Of a stretch of DNA of 64,000 nucleotides, positions 33,701 through 43,080 are shown piece after piece (the first letter of the stretch is position 1; each line of letters starts with the position of its first letter). The stretch comes from Steromphala cineraria (taxonomy: Eukaryota > Mollusca > Gastropoda > Trochida > Trochidae). Under the pieces are notes generated by a model that was not told the DNA's origin, searched no databases, and saw only the letters and a list, made by a program, of their open reading frames with translations. Where the stretch lies: contig OU744736.1 of assembly GCA_916613615.1 (NCBI GenBank), positions 12,101,724-12,165,723 of the forward strand. The letters run 5' to 3'. A program made the translations under genes and the position numbers.

Positions 33701-35495
33701 TCAGCTTCATAATGTGTCAGTTTCAACTTTCTTGTATCAGTAGTTGCCGAGTGGTGATTCCTCATAAGCGCATGGGGTTAAAAGTCCCTGAAATGTGCTT
33801 TAAATAAAGATGGCGGCCAAACCACGTGACCTACAAATTTGTCATTTGATAGCGCATCTTTTAAAAAAAGTTGTAAGTCTCCAAGTGCATTTTAAAAAAA
33901 ATCAATGTTGACTTTACGATTTTGAACTGGACCTTTAATGTAAAAAAAAGCTTAGCATGTCTATTCCAGGGTAAGGGCTATCAGCTGTGCAAGTTTGGTC
34001 GAATTTTGAGCAGCCGTTTGGGCTGTAGCTCGTTCACAAAAAATGTACAAATAATAATAACTAGGACTGCCGCGGCAGTACTTAGGTCTTCAAGATTCCT
34101 GTTTGACCTTCACACACTGTTTGACCTTCACATGGCTTTTTGTCTAAGAGGTAAACAGTAACTAATACATTATCAAATTAGCATATTTCACTTGATATCC
34201 AACGTTGAAGCCTTTACAGAAAATTCAACATGGCTGCAAACCTGAATCATCTCAGGTTATAAAGTGTTGTTGCTGCCTGATGATAGATAAAACATTGCCT
34301 AGTGTTTTATTGCCAATGAACTACAGTTTTTCAATCATAAATGCCTCATAATCATTCAAAACGAAAGTAGGATTGACCACATTTAAATGCTCCGAATTTC
34401 AATGTTAAATCTAGTTTTAATGAGATTTATCCAAGATTGCATGTTCTTTTGGCTTTCTAATGATATATAGAACAATCAATTATCATGTGTCGTTGCTTAG
34501 CAATGAGTATTCAAACATACCCACCAAATCACCCGTTTTCCAAAATGCATACTTTGACCCTTCCTCGTGACCGGATGTCACTGTTCGCGAGCGATTTTAC
34601 TCTTTTATCTTGAAGACCTTGCTAATGTCTAACTCTCATGAAAAATTCATTAAGTTCTATGGTCTGGTTTTTTAGTTATCTGCCCTTGAATATTACATTT
34701 TGAACAAAATTTGAAAATTCCACAAAAAATAGTATTTCGTAATTTTTAATTTAAACCTAAACTTGTTATAGGCTAATGTATTAGCTACATTATGTGTAAG
34801 TTTCAACTTTCTGGTATCAGTAGTTGCCGAGTGGTGATTCCTGAAAAGCGCATGGGGTCAGACAGTTGTTAAAAAGTCCTTGAAAAGTGCTTTAAATCAA
34901 GATGGCGGCCAAACCACGTGACGTACAAATTTGTCATGATTTACTTTTTTTCATTATTTTTCATTGCGCATCTTTTTAAAAAAAATTCAAGTCTCTAAGT
35001 GCATTTTGAAAAAAATGTTTCATTGAAGTTGGAGCCGTCGTTTGAGCTGTAGCTCGTTCACAAAAAATGTACAAATAATAATAATAAGAACTTGAAGAAA
35101 TCTAATAAAAACAATAGGTCTTCCATGAATAACTAACCAATAATATTGGTGTTGAAGTGATCTGTCATGTCAGCCCTTGTAAGAGGCTCCAGTCCATCTT
35201 TCTGGTTGTTGACTGCAGCGTTGTTGAGGAGCAGATTGAGACCAGCATCTCCGACCTGGGACTCCACCAGGACCCGGGCAGCTTCAATACTATCATCGTC
35301 AGTCACGTCCAGTTGGAGCGCTCGAAGGTTCTTGTGTTCAAGGGTTAGCTGCTTCACTTCAGTGGCATTCTCCAGATCGAGACACCCAGCAAATACATAT
35401 TTTGGAGGTGTTTGCAGTTTGAGAAACTGTTTTACAAACTCTAATCCCAAACCTCTATCTGTCCCCGTTATTAACACAGACTTGAAGTTCAACAT
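27741..35495 (-). CDS. Short-chain dehydrogenase/reductase, C-factor-like (SDR gene B)
   Basis: Exon 1 is 35495-35138 (start MLNFKSVLITG) and exon 2 is 28114-27741. The donor is GTTAGT, the acceptor TTTCAG, with codon 120 split after its first base; the product is 243 aa. An in-frame ATG lies 26 codons further upstream (35573), but I chose the inner one because paralog C starts there. Motifs are TGTDRGLG (10-17), LDVTDDDS, NNAA (91-94, where SDRs normally have NNAG), INISS (Ser149), YCSSK (Tyr167, Lys171) and PGWAKTVMGG. It is presumably a NAD(P)-dependent reductase of unknown substrate. Exon 1 is nearly identical to that of gene C, whereas exon 2 differs more. The frame is intact. The 7-kb intron is packed with mobile elements and the donor is non-optimal, so splicing deserves RNA support. 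Confidence 0.88.
29262..29490 (+). repeat. Interspersed repeat, family X, copy 2
   Basis: Starts near ATCATATAATGGAGGGTGTT and runs through TCAAAACTCCATGCATGTCA, GTCCTAAAACGGTCCACTGA and ATCGAATAAAATATCGTA. It is the inverted counterpart of 1-225, where the same words appear as complements. This copy is complete at the end that the window cuts off in copy 1. Confidence 0.75.
30165..30347. repeat. Near-perfect long hairpin (cruciform-type foldback element)
   Basis: The left arm (ATTATTAACCTCGTGTGTTT, CCGTATCATTAATATCATAT, AATAGGAATAAAA) and its mirror (TTTTATTCCTATTATATGAT, ATTAATGATACGGAAACACA, CTCGGTTAATAAT) pair over about 72 bp. The short centre reads ATGCTCGCCAAAGGCTCGCAT. The outer ends pair further, more loosely (CATTATATGATAAAGAAATT with TATTTATTGTCTCATATGA). 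There is no ORF. Confidence 0.9.
30447..30490. promoter_or_regulatory. Cluster of CRE-like TGACG sites
   Basis: In under 50 bp there are two TGACGTCA octamers, one TGACGTAA and one GGCGTCAT. This is the size expected of a CREB/ATF-binding array, but it lies inside an intron and within repeat-rich sequence, so a host regulatory role is speculative. Confidence 0.3.
30640..31466 (+). mobile_element. 5'-truncated CR1/Rex1-like LINE, reverse transcriptase C-terminus
   Basis: The main frame from 30785 to 31356 reads KNTKELVIDFRSKPSKM, then SEYKYLGTYIDSKLNWNSN, LHLMRKLRSFDVNP, TFSFHCWYGSL and LHSEYHLLPSGRRYKVP. This is the standard C-terminal part of Rex1/CR1-clade reverse transcriptases. The upstream part (30662-30784: SLYCSIVGKLNNDIS, FTTWCADNHLHLNV) is in another frame because one base is missing in an A run near 30785. 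The catalytic core is absent (5' truncation), so the copy is dead. The 3' end is an (ATT)n microsatellite at 31442-31466, as expected for CR1-type elements, which lack poly(A). It sits in the intron of SDR B on the opposite strand. Confidence 0.9.
31672..31745 (-). other. tRNA-like sequence, probable SINE head or decayed tRNA
   Basis: The minus strand carries a box-A-like TATAGCCGAGTTGTC, then AAGGCGCCAGTTTAGTAAGC and a box-B-like GAGTTCGAAACC, in the spacing of a Pol III promoter. It resembles a leucine-type tRNA body, but the acceptor ends do not pair convincingly. A tRNA-derived SINE remnant is more likely than a working tRNA gene. Confidence 0.45.
31927..32095. repeat. Foldback hairpin with GGGCCTGTCGGCCC centre
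   Basis: The arms (CTCGGTTCAGATGTGTAGGA, TCAAAACCTCGCCCTCGG, TTGATAATGTAAGCCC... mirrored as GGGCTTCCATTATCAA, CTCTGGCTCGGTTTTGA, TCCTACACATCTCAACTGA) run about 75 bp each. The 4-base loop sits in GGGCCTGTCGGCCC. No coding capacity. Confidence 0.85.
32971..34060 (+). repeat. ~1.09-kb direct repeat, unit 1
   Basis: Starts CTAGGACTGCCGCGGCAGTA, which contains the perfect 12-bp palindrome CTGCCGCGGCAG, and ends with TGTAGCTCGTTCACAAAAAA and an (AAT)n tail. Unit 2 follows directly at 34061. Shared internal landmarks include GTTTGACCTTCACA, TTCGCGAGCGATTTTACTCT and AAGATGGCGGCCAAACCACG. There is no significant ORF. The tail resembles that of a non-LTR or SINE-like element, but the class is unassigned. 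Confidence 0.85.
34061..35086 (+). repeat. ~1.03-kb direct repeat, unit 2
   Basis: Second unit with the same start and the same TGTAGCTCGTTCACAAAAAA plus (AAT)n end. It has visibly diverged from unit 1 by substitutions and small indels, so this tandem is much older than the 4,338-bp one. It ends about 50 bp from the donor site of SDR B exon 1. Confidence 0.85.
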
Positions 35496-36100
35496 ATTCA
35501 ATGTGGACTGAGATGTCAACCGTGTGTTTTGTATCTTTGTAACGTAAACTGATAAGAGGCCCAATTGTCTCACTCACTTAAGAAATAAAATGCAAGTGTT
35601 AACAAGTCAAATTACAATTCACGTTTATTGTTCAGAAATTATATTCGATGAATGTACAAGCACACAGGTGTTACCTGTTAAGTTTAACGGATTTAAACGT
35701 TGAATATGTGTGAATTTGAATAAATTTGCAACATCATTACCTTGACCTCATATAAAGCATGAGTGTTGGAAAGTAGGTTACATATTCAAGCTTGTATTCG
35801 GGAGACATTGTGTGCATTATCACTCTTGATGAGGATTTACCTCTGAGCTTGTATGATTTGAATAGGCATTTAGTAATATGATATTACCCTTTTGAGATTC
35901 ACTATATGAGAGAATTATAGATTGTTGTATATATGTAGGTGTATTTGAAATACAATATCTTTTTGCATGTGTATTTAGAGGATACCTGACGAGTGTTCAC
36001 TTTCAAATCAAGTTTTAGCCCAAGTGGATTAATGTTTGCTTTGTCATGAGCCTTGGTTTCATGCATTTGCTGAGGATGTTTGAAAACCCTAAGGCCTTAA
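35496..36100. other. Upstream region of SDR gene B
   Basis: The first ~150 bases above the start codon show patchy similarity to the upstream region of gene C (AAACTGATAA, TAATGCAAG / AAATGCAAG, and ATAAACGT-like words), as expected if the duplication carried its promoter along. No TATA box is certain. The remainder is AT-rich and shows no gene. Confidence 0.5.
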
Positions 36101-36456
36101 AGGGGCAGTAGCACGTTTTTTGAGAATTTTGTATTTAAAAATTTTCACTGATGATTGTATGTTAACGCTAAATGTATTACTTTGATAGTGTCAAAAATCT
36201 CATTACACAAGCCAATCATTCATAGTCAGACAACAAAGTATGAAGATTTACCTAAAATCCATTGGCGGCCATTTTTTTGTGAACACCTTTAATTCATTTT
36301 GTGTAAGAAAAGGAATCGCATGGCTTAACTTTACATTATATATTTGAATTATTACTGCTCCATTTGGTTTGAATACATTGCCTTTCAATTGGAACCATTT
36401 ATTTTCATGTTCCTGACATCACCTTATATTCCCTCTAAAAACGTGCTACTGCCCCT
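36101..36456 (+). mobile_element. TTAA-type MITE, AGGGGCAG family, copy 2 (complete)
   Basis: A 356-bp element with inverted ends AGGGGCAGTAGCACGTTTT and its complement, flanked on both sides by TTAA (36097-36100 and 36457-36460). A TTAA duplication is typical of piggyBac- and Kolobok-type transposons. The interior shares ATTGGCGGCCATTT, GTGAACACCTTTAATTCATT and CATGTTCCTGACATCACCTT with the other two copies. No ORF of note. Confidence 0.92.
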
Positions 36457-36646
36457 TTAAAGCAGAATGCCTGTTGATGAAGGACATGTCAAACAGACCA
36501 ACAAGCTATAATTACCATGCCAGGAAAGATGATTTGCCCTAGTTGATCCACAGGTCTAACCTTTATCCAAAAATTATATATATATATATAAAAAAGTGTT
36601 ATTCTTTCACTATGTAGAGAGCTCAATACAGTGGAGTAGAGCAAAG

Positions 36647-38249
36647 ATACATATATGTAAGTTCACAGGTTTTCTACATGCAACTCGGAGTTTCTGTCAA
36701 CTGTCAACCAATGGCGTAACACCACTGCTGTATTAGACTGGTTCGACTCACTCCAAGACAGAAAGAAGCTCGCGTTCCTTGTATTCGACATAGTAGATTT
36801 CTACCCATCAATATCGGAAGATCTACTCACTGAATGTCTTAACTGGGCAATTGAACTGACAAAAATCAGCGAAGATGACCTTGAAGTGATCCTGCATGCA
36901 AGAAGATCACTACTGTATGACAACAAGGGAAACACCTGGGAAAAACGAGAGGCAAACAAACAATTCGACGTATCCATGGGCGCATACGATGGCGCAGAAG
37001 TATGCGAGCTAGTCGGATTATTCATACTCCATAAGATCCAGGACACCACACACCTACACAGTGTAGGCCTGTACCGAGACGATGGGCTTGCCACTCTCAA
37101 ATCAGCTTCAGGCAGCACAGCAGACAGACTGAGAAAGAAGCTCATCAAAATATTTCAATCATGTGGACTCAAAATTACAATAGAAATAAATCTCACAACA
37201 GTGAACTTCCTGGACGTCAATCTTAACCTGAAGACAGAGTCATACAAGCCATACCGAAAGCCCAACAATGACACAGTATACATAAACTCTCACTCAAACC
37301 ACCCACCCAACATACTGAGGAACATACCCCAAGCTATAAACAAAAGGATATCAACAATATCATCCAGCCAACAGATTTTCGAAGAGTTCATACCTCACTA
37401 CAACAGCGCCCTGAGGGAAGCTGGATACAAACCATCAACTAACTATCTCCCAAGAAACCCTGAAGAACCACCAAAGAAAAGATCAAGGCACAGAAAGACA
37501 ACCTGGTACAACCCACCTTACAGTAAAAACGTCAAAACCAACATTTGAAAACAGTTCCTGAAACTAATAACCAAACACTTTCCCCAAAAAACTCAGCTCA
37601 ACAAAATCTTCAACAGATCAACTGTAAAAATCAGTTACAGTTGTATGAAAAACATGAAGGAGACTATCAAAGCCCACAACAAGAAAGTCACGAGCAGCAC
37701 AACCAGCAAACCGTTAGAGAAAGCATGCAACTGCAGATAAAAAGATAACTGCCCACTCAAAGGAAACTGCTTAATGAGTGATGTAATCTACAAAGCTACT
37801 GTCTCCTCTCAAGCAGAAACAATGTCATATATTGGTTTGGTTAGTGGACCCTTCAAAAGCAGGTATAACAACCATACAAAATCATTCAGGAACGAAAAAT
37901 ATGAGAAAGAAACTGAACTGTCTAAGTACATTTGGAAACTAAAGAGAAGCAGCACTAATTTCAAAATTGACTGGCAAACATTGAAGAAATCAAACACAAA
38001 TAGACGAGACTCTGGATTATGTAACCTGTGTTTAGAAGAGAAACTTGAAATCCTCAGCTCCAGTCGTGACAACCTAAACAAAAGAACTGAACTCCTCTCA
38101 AGCTGCAGGCATGGGAAAAAGCAAAGCCGGGCCAAAATGAAATAAGCTGACAATGTTGGGTTGTACTCATTATGCCTGAAGATCGCCACCACGGTGTGCG
38201 TGAAACTCCGAGTTGCATGTAGAAAACCTGTGTACTTACATATATGTAT
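36647..38249 (+). mobile_element. Penelope-like retroelement (RT plus GIY-YIG), 5'-truncated, framed by inverted repeats
   Basis: One reading frame runs 36661-38145, broken only by an in-frame TGA (37546-37548) and TAA (37738-37740). The RT part shows FDIVDFYPSI (first catalytic Asp), MGAYDGAEVCELVGLFIL and YRDDGLA (the YxDD-type catalytic pair). Then come a basic linker, a zinc-binding-like CNCR...CPLKGNC, and a GIY-YIG endonuclease-like part with YIGL, SRYNNHTKSFR and ELSKYIWKLK, ending in CRHGKK. RT followed by GIY-YIG is the Penelope-like plan. The N-terminal RT region is missing. Ends 36647-36694 and 38202-38249 are 48-bp inverted repeats with one mismatch, and the frame is open through the left one. 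(TA)n tracts lie near both ends. It is inactive as written. Confidence 0.9.
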
Positions 38250-38281
38250 ATATATATATATATATATTTCTGCTGAGTGTA

Positions 38282-38632
38282 AGGGGCAGTAGCAAGTTTT
38301 TAGGTACAATATAAGGTGATGTCAGCAAAATAAAAATAAATGTTTCCAATTGAAAGACAGTGTAATAAAACTGAATAAAGCAGTTATAAATCAAAAATGT
38401 AATTGAAAGTTCAGCCATGCGATTCCTTTTTCTTACACAAAATGAATTAAAGGTGTTCACATAAAAATGGCAGCCAATGGACTTTATGTGAAATCGTTAG
38501 ATTTGTTCTCTGACTATGGATGATTGGTTTGTGTAGTGAGATTTTTGGCACTATCAAAAGCATTAACGTACAATTATCAGTGACAAATTGAAAATATACT
38601 ATTTTCAGAAAACATATTACTTCCTCTCATTG
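38282..38632 (-). mobile_element. TTAA-type MITE, AGGGGCAG family, copy 3 (eroded right end)
   Basis: Begins AGGGGCAGTAGCAAGTTTT and carries ATATAAGGTGATGTCAGCAA, GTTCAGCCATGCGATTCCT, AATGGCAGCCAATGG and GACTATGGATGATTGGTTTG. It is the inverse orientation of copy 2. The far inverted end is decayed (AAAACATATTACTTCCTCT), and the left TTAA reads GTAA. The Penelope-like element lies between copies 2 and 3. Confidence 0.82.
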
Positions 38633-39656
38633 TACTAAGGAGGATTTTGTTGTTGCATAAAAAAAATATCATATAACATAATGAGATACAAGTTAATGAA
38701 ATGGACACAACATGATTCGATAATAACTATAATGCATTTGTTAAACCAAAAATCTAAAAAGTTGTACAGTGCCTTTGATTAAATTATCGCTTCAAACTTC
38801 AAACATTTTTCTACTAAAAAATTGTCATCAGCCAATCAGGCCTAAACACATCATATTGCATTTCTTGACCAGTAATATTTGCCCAATTTTTGGAGTTATT
38901 TCTTCAAGCACGCATTCATTTTTATGAGAATATTTTCTCAACAATCATTAAGAAGTAGGAGCGTTGTTCGAATCAAGGTGGATACACTAAAACTCAGGAT
39001 CTTGGCTCTACGCTGTGTTGTGTCTATGGTAAAGGCGTTTTATCGGCATTGCACTCAGTCCCCACACCTGTATGAATTGGTACCTAAAATAACGGGTGTA
39101 CATGGCTTTGTGCAGCGCTTCGTTTCGGAAGTTCCTAAAGTACTATATCATCAGGATAATAATGTACATTGTACCATCAGTGAACAGTTGTAAATTGGAT
39201 TAAAGATGTTAAAAATTTGATTGATTAATTACTACTATCATTAATTAATTACCTTATGTATGTTCATTATACTTATAAAATTACAAATTGAAAAGCATTT
39301 GCAAATTCCCATTCTGGCTTCTTTGTTATATCTACAACTTATGTGATATTTGTAAACATTATAACATTGGTGCTATAATTAGAAGTGACGTTATGAAGCT
39401 CTCCCAGTGTGTTTGGTTGCAGTCATTTATAGAATTCTTTCAATCGTTGCCAGAGTTAACATACCCCAGACTGCTAAACATAAGCTTTAAACTAGTTAAC
39501 TGTTATCAAATTGAAATATTTACAAATTGAAATGCTTATCAAAAACAGGTAGGAAAAATTAACATAACAAGTCAATAACAACAATTTGCTACTTGCACTT
39601 TAATATTTCCCAAATTTACTTACAACATGAAAATATGTTCTTCATACTATACAAAA
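38633..39656. other. Spacer downstream of SDR gene C
   Basis: A 104-codon plus-strand ORF at 38879-39193 has no recognisable domain or signal and is treated as chance. Two GAAATATTTACAAATTGAAA / TACAAATTGAAAAGC phrases recur near 39281 and 39515. Nothing else is seen. Confidence 0.45.
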
Positions 39657-40878
39657 TTAAGTGATAACATTCAAACATTTTCCATCATTTTTAAACATGT
39701 TACCAGTCACAGACATATCTAGAGACATGATGATCTTAATGCACCGCATTGCACTCTCGGATACCTCAAATCTTGCACCAGGACCACCCATCACAGTTTT
39801 TACCCAACCAGGACACATTGAAACTACAGGAATGTCAAATGGACGCATTTCATTGGCCAATATGACTGTCGCCATGATGAGAGCAGACTTTGAGCTGCAG
39901 TATGAGTACCGGAAGTCATTTTGTAGAACAGCAAAGTCAATGATTGCTCTTCCGCTTGTTATGTTTACAATAGCAACATCAGCAGATGTTGTACTTGCCT
40001 TTATAAGGAGTGGATGAAAGGTTTTAACCATCATCATTGGCCCTGCAATAAAAGGTGACATCAGTGACACTGATCGGTCGAGAGAAGAAGAGCTGGGGAA
40101 AGCATTGTGAGTCAGGTATTGTTTACATTAGTTACATTTTGATATACAGGTATTTCATTTTATCTGAATGGAGGAGTATGCGTTACTAGTTTTGGGACTT
40201 TTAAAATGCAACATATGACTTTCAATACTTTTACACAATAGTACCAAAGAATAACAACTATGGACATCGAATAGGCTTGCGGTGAATAGAATATGGTATC
40301 CAAATGACATCCTTAAACTCGAGCTAGAACTATAAGTGGAACGCTTCCTAACCATATACACGACATATGCAAAGATTTACTATTAAATCGTTCATTGTTG
40401 TAACACAAATTCTGTATCGTAACTATTCTTACAGGTGTATCAAGTTAAATAACTCAAAATCTAAAACGATTTACAGGTTTCTTCTGTACAAAATTTGAAA
40501 AGGTGTTTCCAATAACTCACCAATAATATTGGTGTTGAAGTGATCTGTCATGTCAGCCCTTGTAAGAGGCTCCAGTCCATCTTTCTGGTTGTTGACTGCA
40601 GCGTTGTTGAGGAGCAGATTGAGACCAGCATCTCCGACCTGGGACTCCACCAGAACCCGGGCAGCTTCAATACTATCATCGTCAGTCACGTCCAGTTGGA
40701 GCGCTCGAAGGTTCTTGTGTTCAAGGGTTAGCTGCTTCACTTCAGTGGCATTCTCCAGATCGAGACACCCAGCAAATACATATTTTGGAGGTGTTTGCAG
40801 TTTGAGAAACTGTTTTACAAACTCTAATCCCAAACCTCTATCTGTCCCGGTTACCAAAACAGATTCGAAATTCAACAT
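39657..40878 (-). CDS. Short-chain dehydrogenase/reductase, C-factor-like (SDR gene C)
   Basis: Exon 1 is 40878-40521 (MLNFESVLVTG) and exon 2 is 40042-39657. The intron is 478 bp (GTGAGT...TTGCAG) and codon 120 is split after its first base; the product is 247 aa. Motifs are TGTDRGLG (10-17), LDVTDDDS, NNAA (91-94, atypical for NNAG), INITS (Ser149), YCSSK (Tyr167, Lys171) and PGWVKTVMGG. A cytosolic NAD(P)-dependent oxidoreductase is expected, substrate unknown. Exon 1 is almost identical to gene B over about 325 bases and differs mainly in the first dozen codons; exon 2 is more divergent, including a longer C-terminus (NVIT end). This is the most compact member with good splice sites, and its frame is intact. 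Confidence 0.92.
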
Positions 40879-41119
40879 TACAAAACTGGACGAAGATGTC
40901 TACCTTAAAGCTTAATCTTTGAAAGGCAAACTGATAAAGGGTCTTTTGTTGTGCTCGTCTGAGATAGTATAATGCAAGAGATAACGATTCAAGTTACATT
41001 TCATAATAAACGTACAGCAAAATAGAATTAAATGTACAGATTACATACAAAATTTGGTTGTTAGATTGGGAGCAAAGTTTGATTTATTTTAATTAAGTTA
41101 TATTTATTATTCAACTAAA
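40879..41119. promoter_or_regulatory. Upstream region of SDR gene C
   Basis: A short spacer above the start codon of gene C with words matching the gene B upstream region (AAACTGATAA, ATAATGCAAGAG). It may contain the core promoter, but no TATA box or initiator can be named with confidence. Confidence 0.3.
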
Positions 41120-41832
41120 GTTATAACAATTATAAGTTAAAATGGGAAACCGATTTTAAAACAAATGTAAGTGACAAAGAATGGAAATCCTACCACAAGA
41201 TAATATTTCGAGCTCATATAAATTCAGAATTTAGATGGTTTCAATACTCGTTTGTGCATAGAATTTTGCCGACTAACCTACTTAGATCGAAAGTAAGCTT
41301 TGTTCATTTTGTAAAAACGAGCCTGAAAGTATAATTCACATCTTTTATGAATGTCCAAAATCAAAAACAATATGGAAAGAATTTATTTCTTGGATAACCA
41401 CAAGAACAGACATCATTCTTAACATCAACGAGAAAAAAATCTTATTTGGGTTTCCTGAAAAAAGAAATGATGTCCTCAATCTTTTAATAACTATTGTCAA
41501 ATTTTCACTCTTTAGAATGAGATCATACACATGTACACCGACATTTGATAAAATAAGAACTGAAATCAACAAAGTTTACAATATCGAGAAAACCCATGCA
41601 ATGTCCTGTTATAATTTTACCAAATTTGTTGGATTTTGGTCTGATTGTCACCACTTGTTTGTTTGAAATCTTGCCTGACATGTATTAATTGCAAATATTG
41701 CTTGAATGTAACCTGTTTTTATAATTCTGCCAATGCTAGTTTAGCATGACTGTCTGTGACACAATATACTGTTGATAATAACCAATGCTGTACCGTAAAA
41801 AAGTAATAAAAAAAATAAAAATAAAAAAAGTT
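41120..41832 (+). mobile_element. 5'-truncated LINE end with RT zinc-binding domain and poly(A)-like tail
   Basis: Read across one frameshift near 41290, the plus strand gives EWKSYHKIIFRAHINSE, WFQYSFVHRILPTNLL, then LCSFCKNEPESIIHIFYECP and TIWKEFISWI. The C-x2-C-x7-H-x4-C arrangement is the RT zinc-binding (zf-RVT type) domain found C-terminal of many LINE ORF2 proteins. The frame continues to a stop near 41666, followed by ~140 bases and an A-rich tail (AAAAAAATAAAAATAAAAAA, 41802-41830). There is no RT core, so this is a dead 3' fragment. The foldback element starts directly after the tail. Confidence 0.8.
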
Positions 41833-41852
41833 ATTCAAAAGGTTCTTATCTT

Positions 41853-43080
41853 CGGCCTAAGAGTAATTGAAGGGTCTGGATGACGGGGTGTCAAAAAGGA
41901 CTGTTAAATGTAACCTAGCTCTTCAAAAAGACTCACCTTGGAATTTTCTGAAAGCTGAGATAATTATCCATACCATGATATATGGAATGACACCATTGAA
42001 TTTGGTTGCAGAAAGATTAATCACCATGAGATCACATTATTTTCGAGTTTGGTTGCAGTCCCTTATAGGCAACTGCAACCAAATTATTTTTCAAAGAAAA
42101 TACACGTTTTTATCAAACAGAAGAGCCTTGGCTTGACGAAATTTGGTTGCAGATGGAAACTATGATGATTTGACAAATGTTGAAAAAACTACTTGGATCT
42201 TTACATTTCAATGACACATCAACAACTTACCATTCGCTAACGAGTCCGGTTTTCGATCATTTCACTTCAGGTTTTGAAATCGTTTCTGACATTATGGATA
42301 GAAATAGTTCACTGACTTTGATTATTTTAACAATTTCTATTATAAAGCATGTCATGGTACATGTACATGTAGGTACTTTGGACATTGGTTGACCAAATTA
42401 AGCCCTAAATTCCATTTCTGTATACAACGTGCTCCCGGGGCGAATTCGAATTGTTGTCACATCTCAAAAACATTCTCATTGGCTGTCATAAATCCCTTAA
42501 ATTGCAAAATAAGTTTGATAGAAAATAAACATCATTAAGTAAGTTTAAAGAATAGTTGATTAAAAATCAATTAATAGAAACTTTGAAAAATTGTTGGAAA
42601 TTATTTAGACTGAATCAACCAATTGTAGGACACGTTACATACCGCATGACATTACGTCACACACAGTGCTAGAGGGAACCTGTCAAAATGGAACTGTTGA
42701 TTTGTTTTTGTTTTCCCGTCAAAAAGGTTAAATTATAAAACTCCTGCAACCAAGCTTGTTTCTTTGCTATTCCTCACGCAACTTCAATCTCTGCAACCAA
42801 ATTAGTGTTTGTCAAGACACGAAAAATGATGGATATTTGCTAGAAAATGATTTAGTTGCAGTTGCCTAAAGGGACTGCAACCAAACTCGAAATAGCTCTA
42901 TTTCATCGTGATGATACGTTCTGCCACCAAACTCGAGGTTTCAAGGAAATAGATGATTTATAGTAAATTATTTCAGCTTTCAGAATATCGTCATTTCAAT
43001 CATTTTCATGGAATAGGTTGCATTTTATTGATGTTTTAGATACCCCGTCATTCGGACCCTTCAATTACTCTTAGGCCTTG
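41853..43080. mobile_element. 1.2-kb foldback element with ~230-bp inverted arms and repeated GGTTGCAG words
   Basis: The outer ends GGCCTAAGAGTAATTGAAGG and their complement at about 43050-43077 continue inward as imperfect inverted arms. The left arm runs to about 42085 and the right arm back to about 42845. The arms and the centre repeat TTTGGTTGCAG / CTGCAACCAAA at least ten times in both orientations. A few ORFs up to 89 codons overlap the left arm but match nothing I know. I read it as a non-autonomous foldback transposon. Confidence 0.85.

Larger units (their letters stand above)
28115..35137 (-). other. Intron of SDR gene B
   Basis: Intron defined by GTTAGT (35137) and TTTCAG (28115). 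It holds repeat family X (29262-29490), a long hairpin (30165-30347), a CRE-like cluster (30447-30490), a truncated Rex1-like LINE (30640-31466), a tRNA-like SINE head (31672-31745), another hairpin (31927-32095) and two ~1.05-kb direct repeats (32971-35086). I saw nothing coding for the host in 28130-29260 or 32100-32970. Confidence 0.75.

Noticed and set aside
35496..35573. Upstream start codon for SDR B adding 26 residues
   Set aside because: The extension has no counterpart in gene C, and the inner ATG gives the family-typical N-terminus just before the TGxxxGxG motif.
38879..39193. 104-codon plus-strand ORF downstream of SDR C
   Set aside because: No domain, no paralog and no splice context; a chance ORF is more likely.
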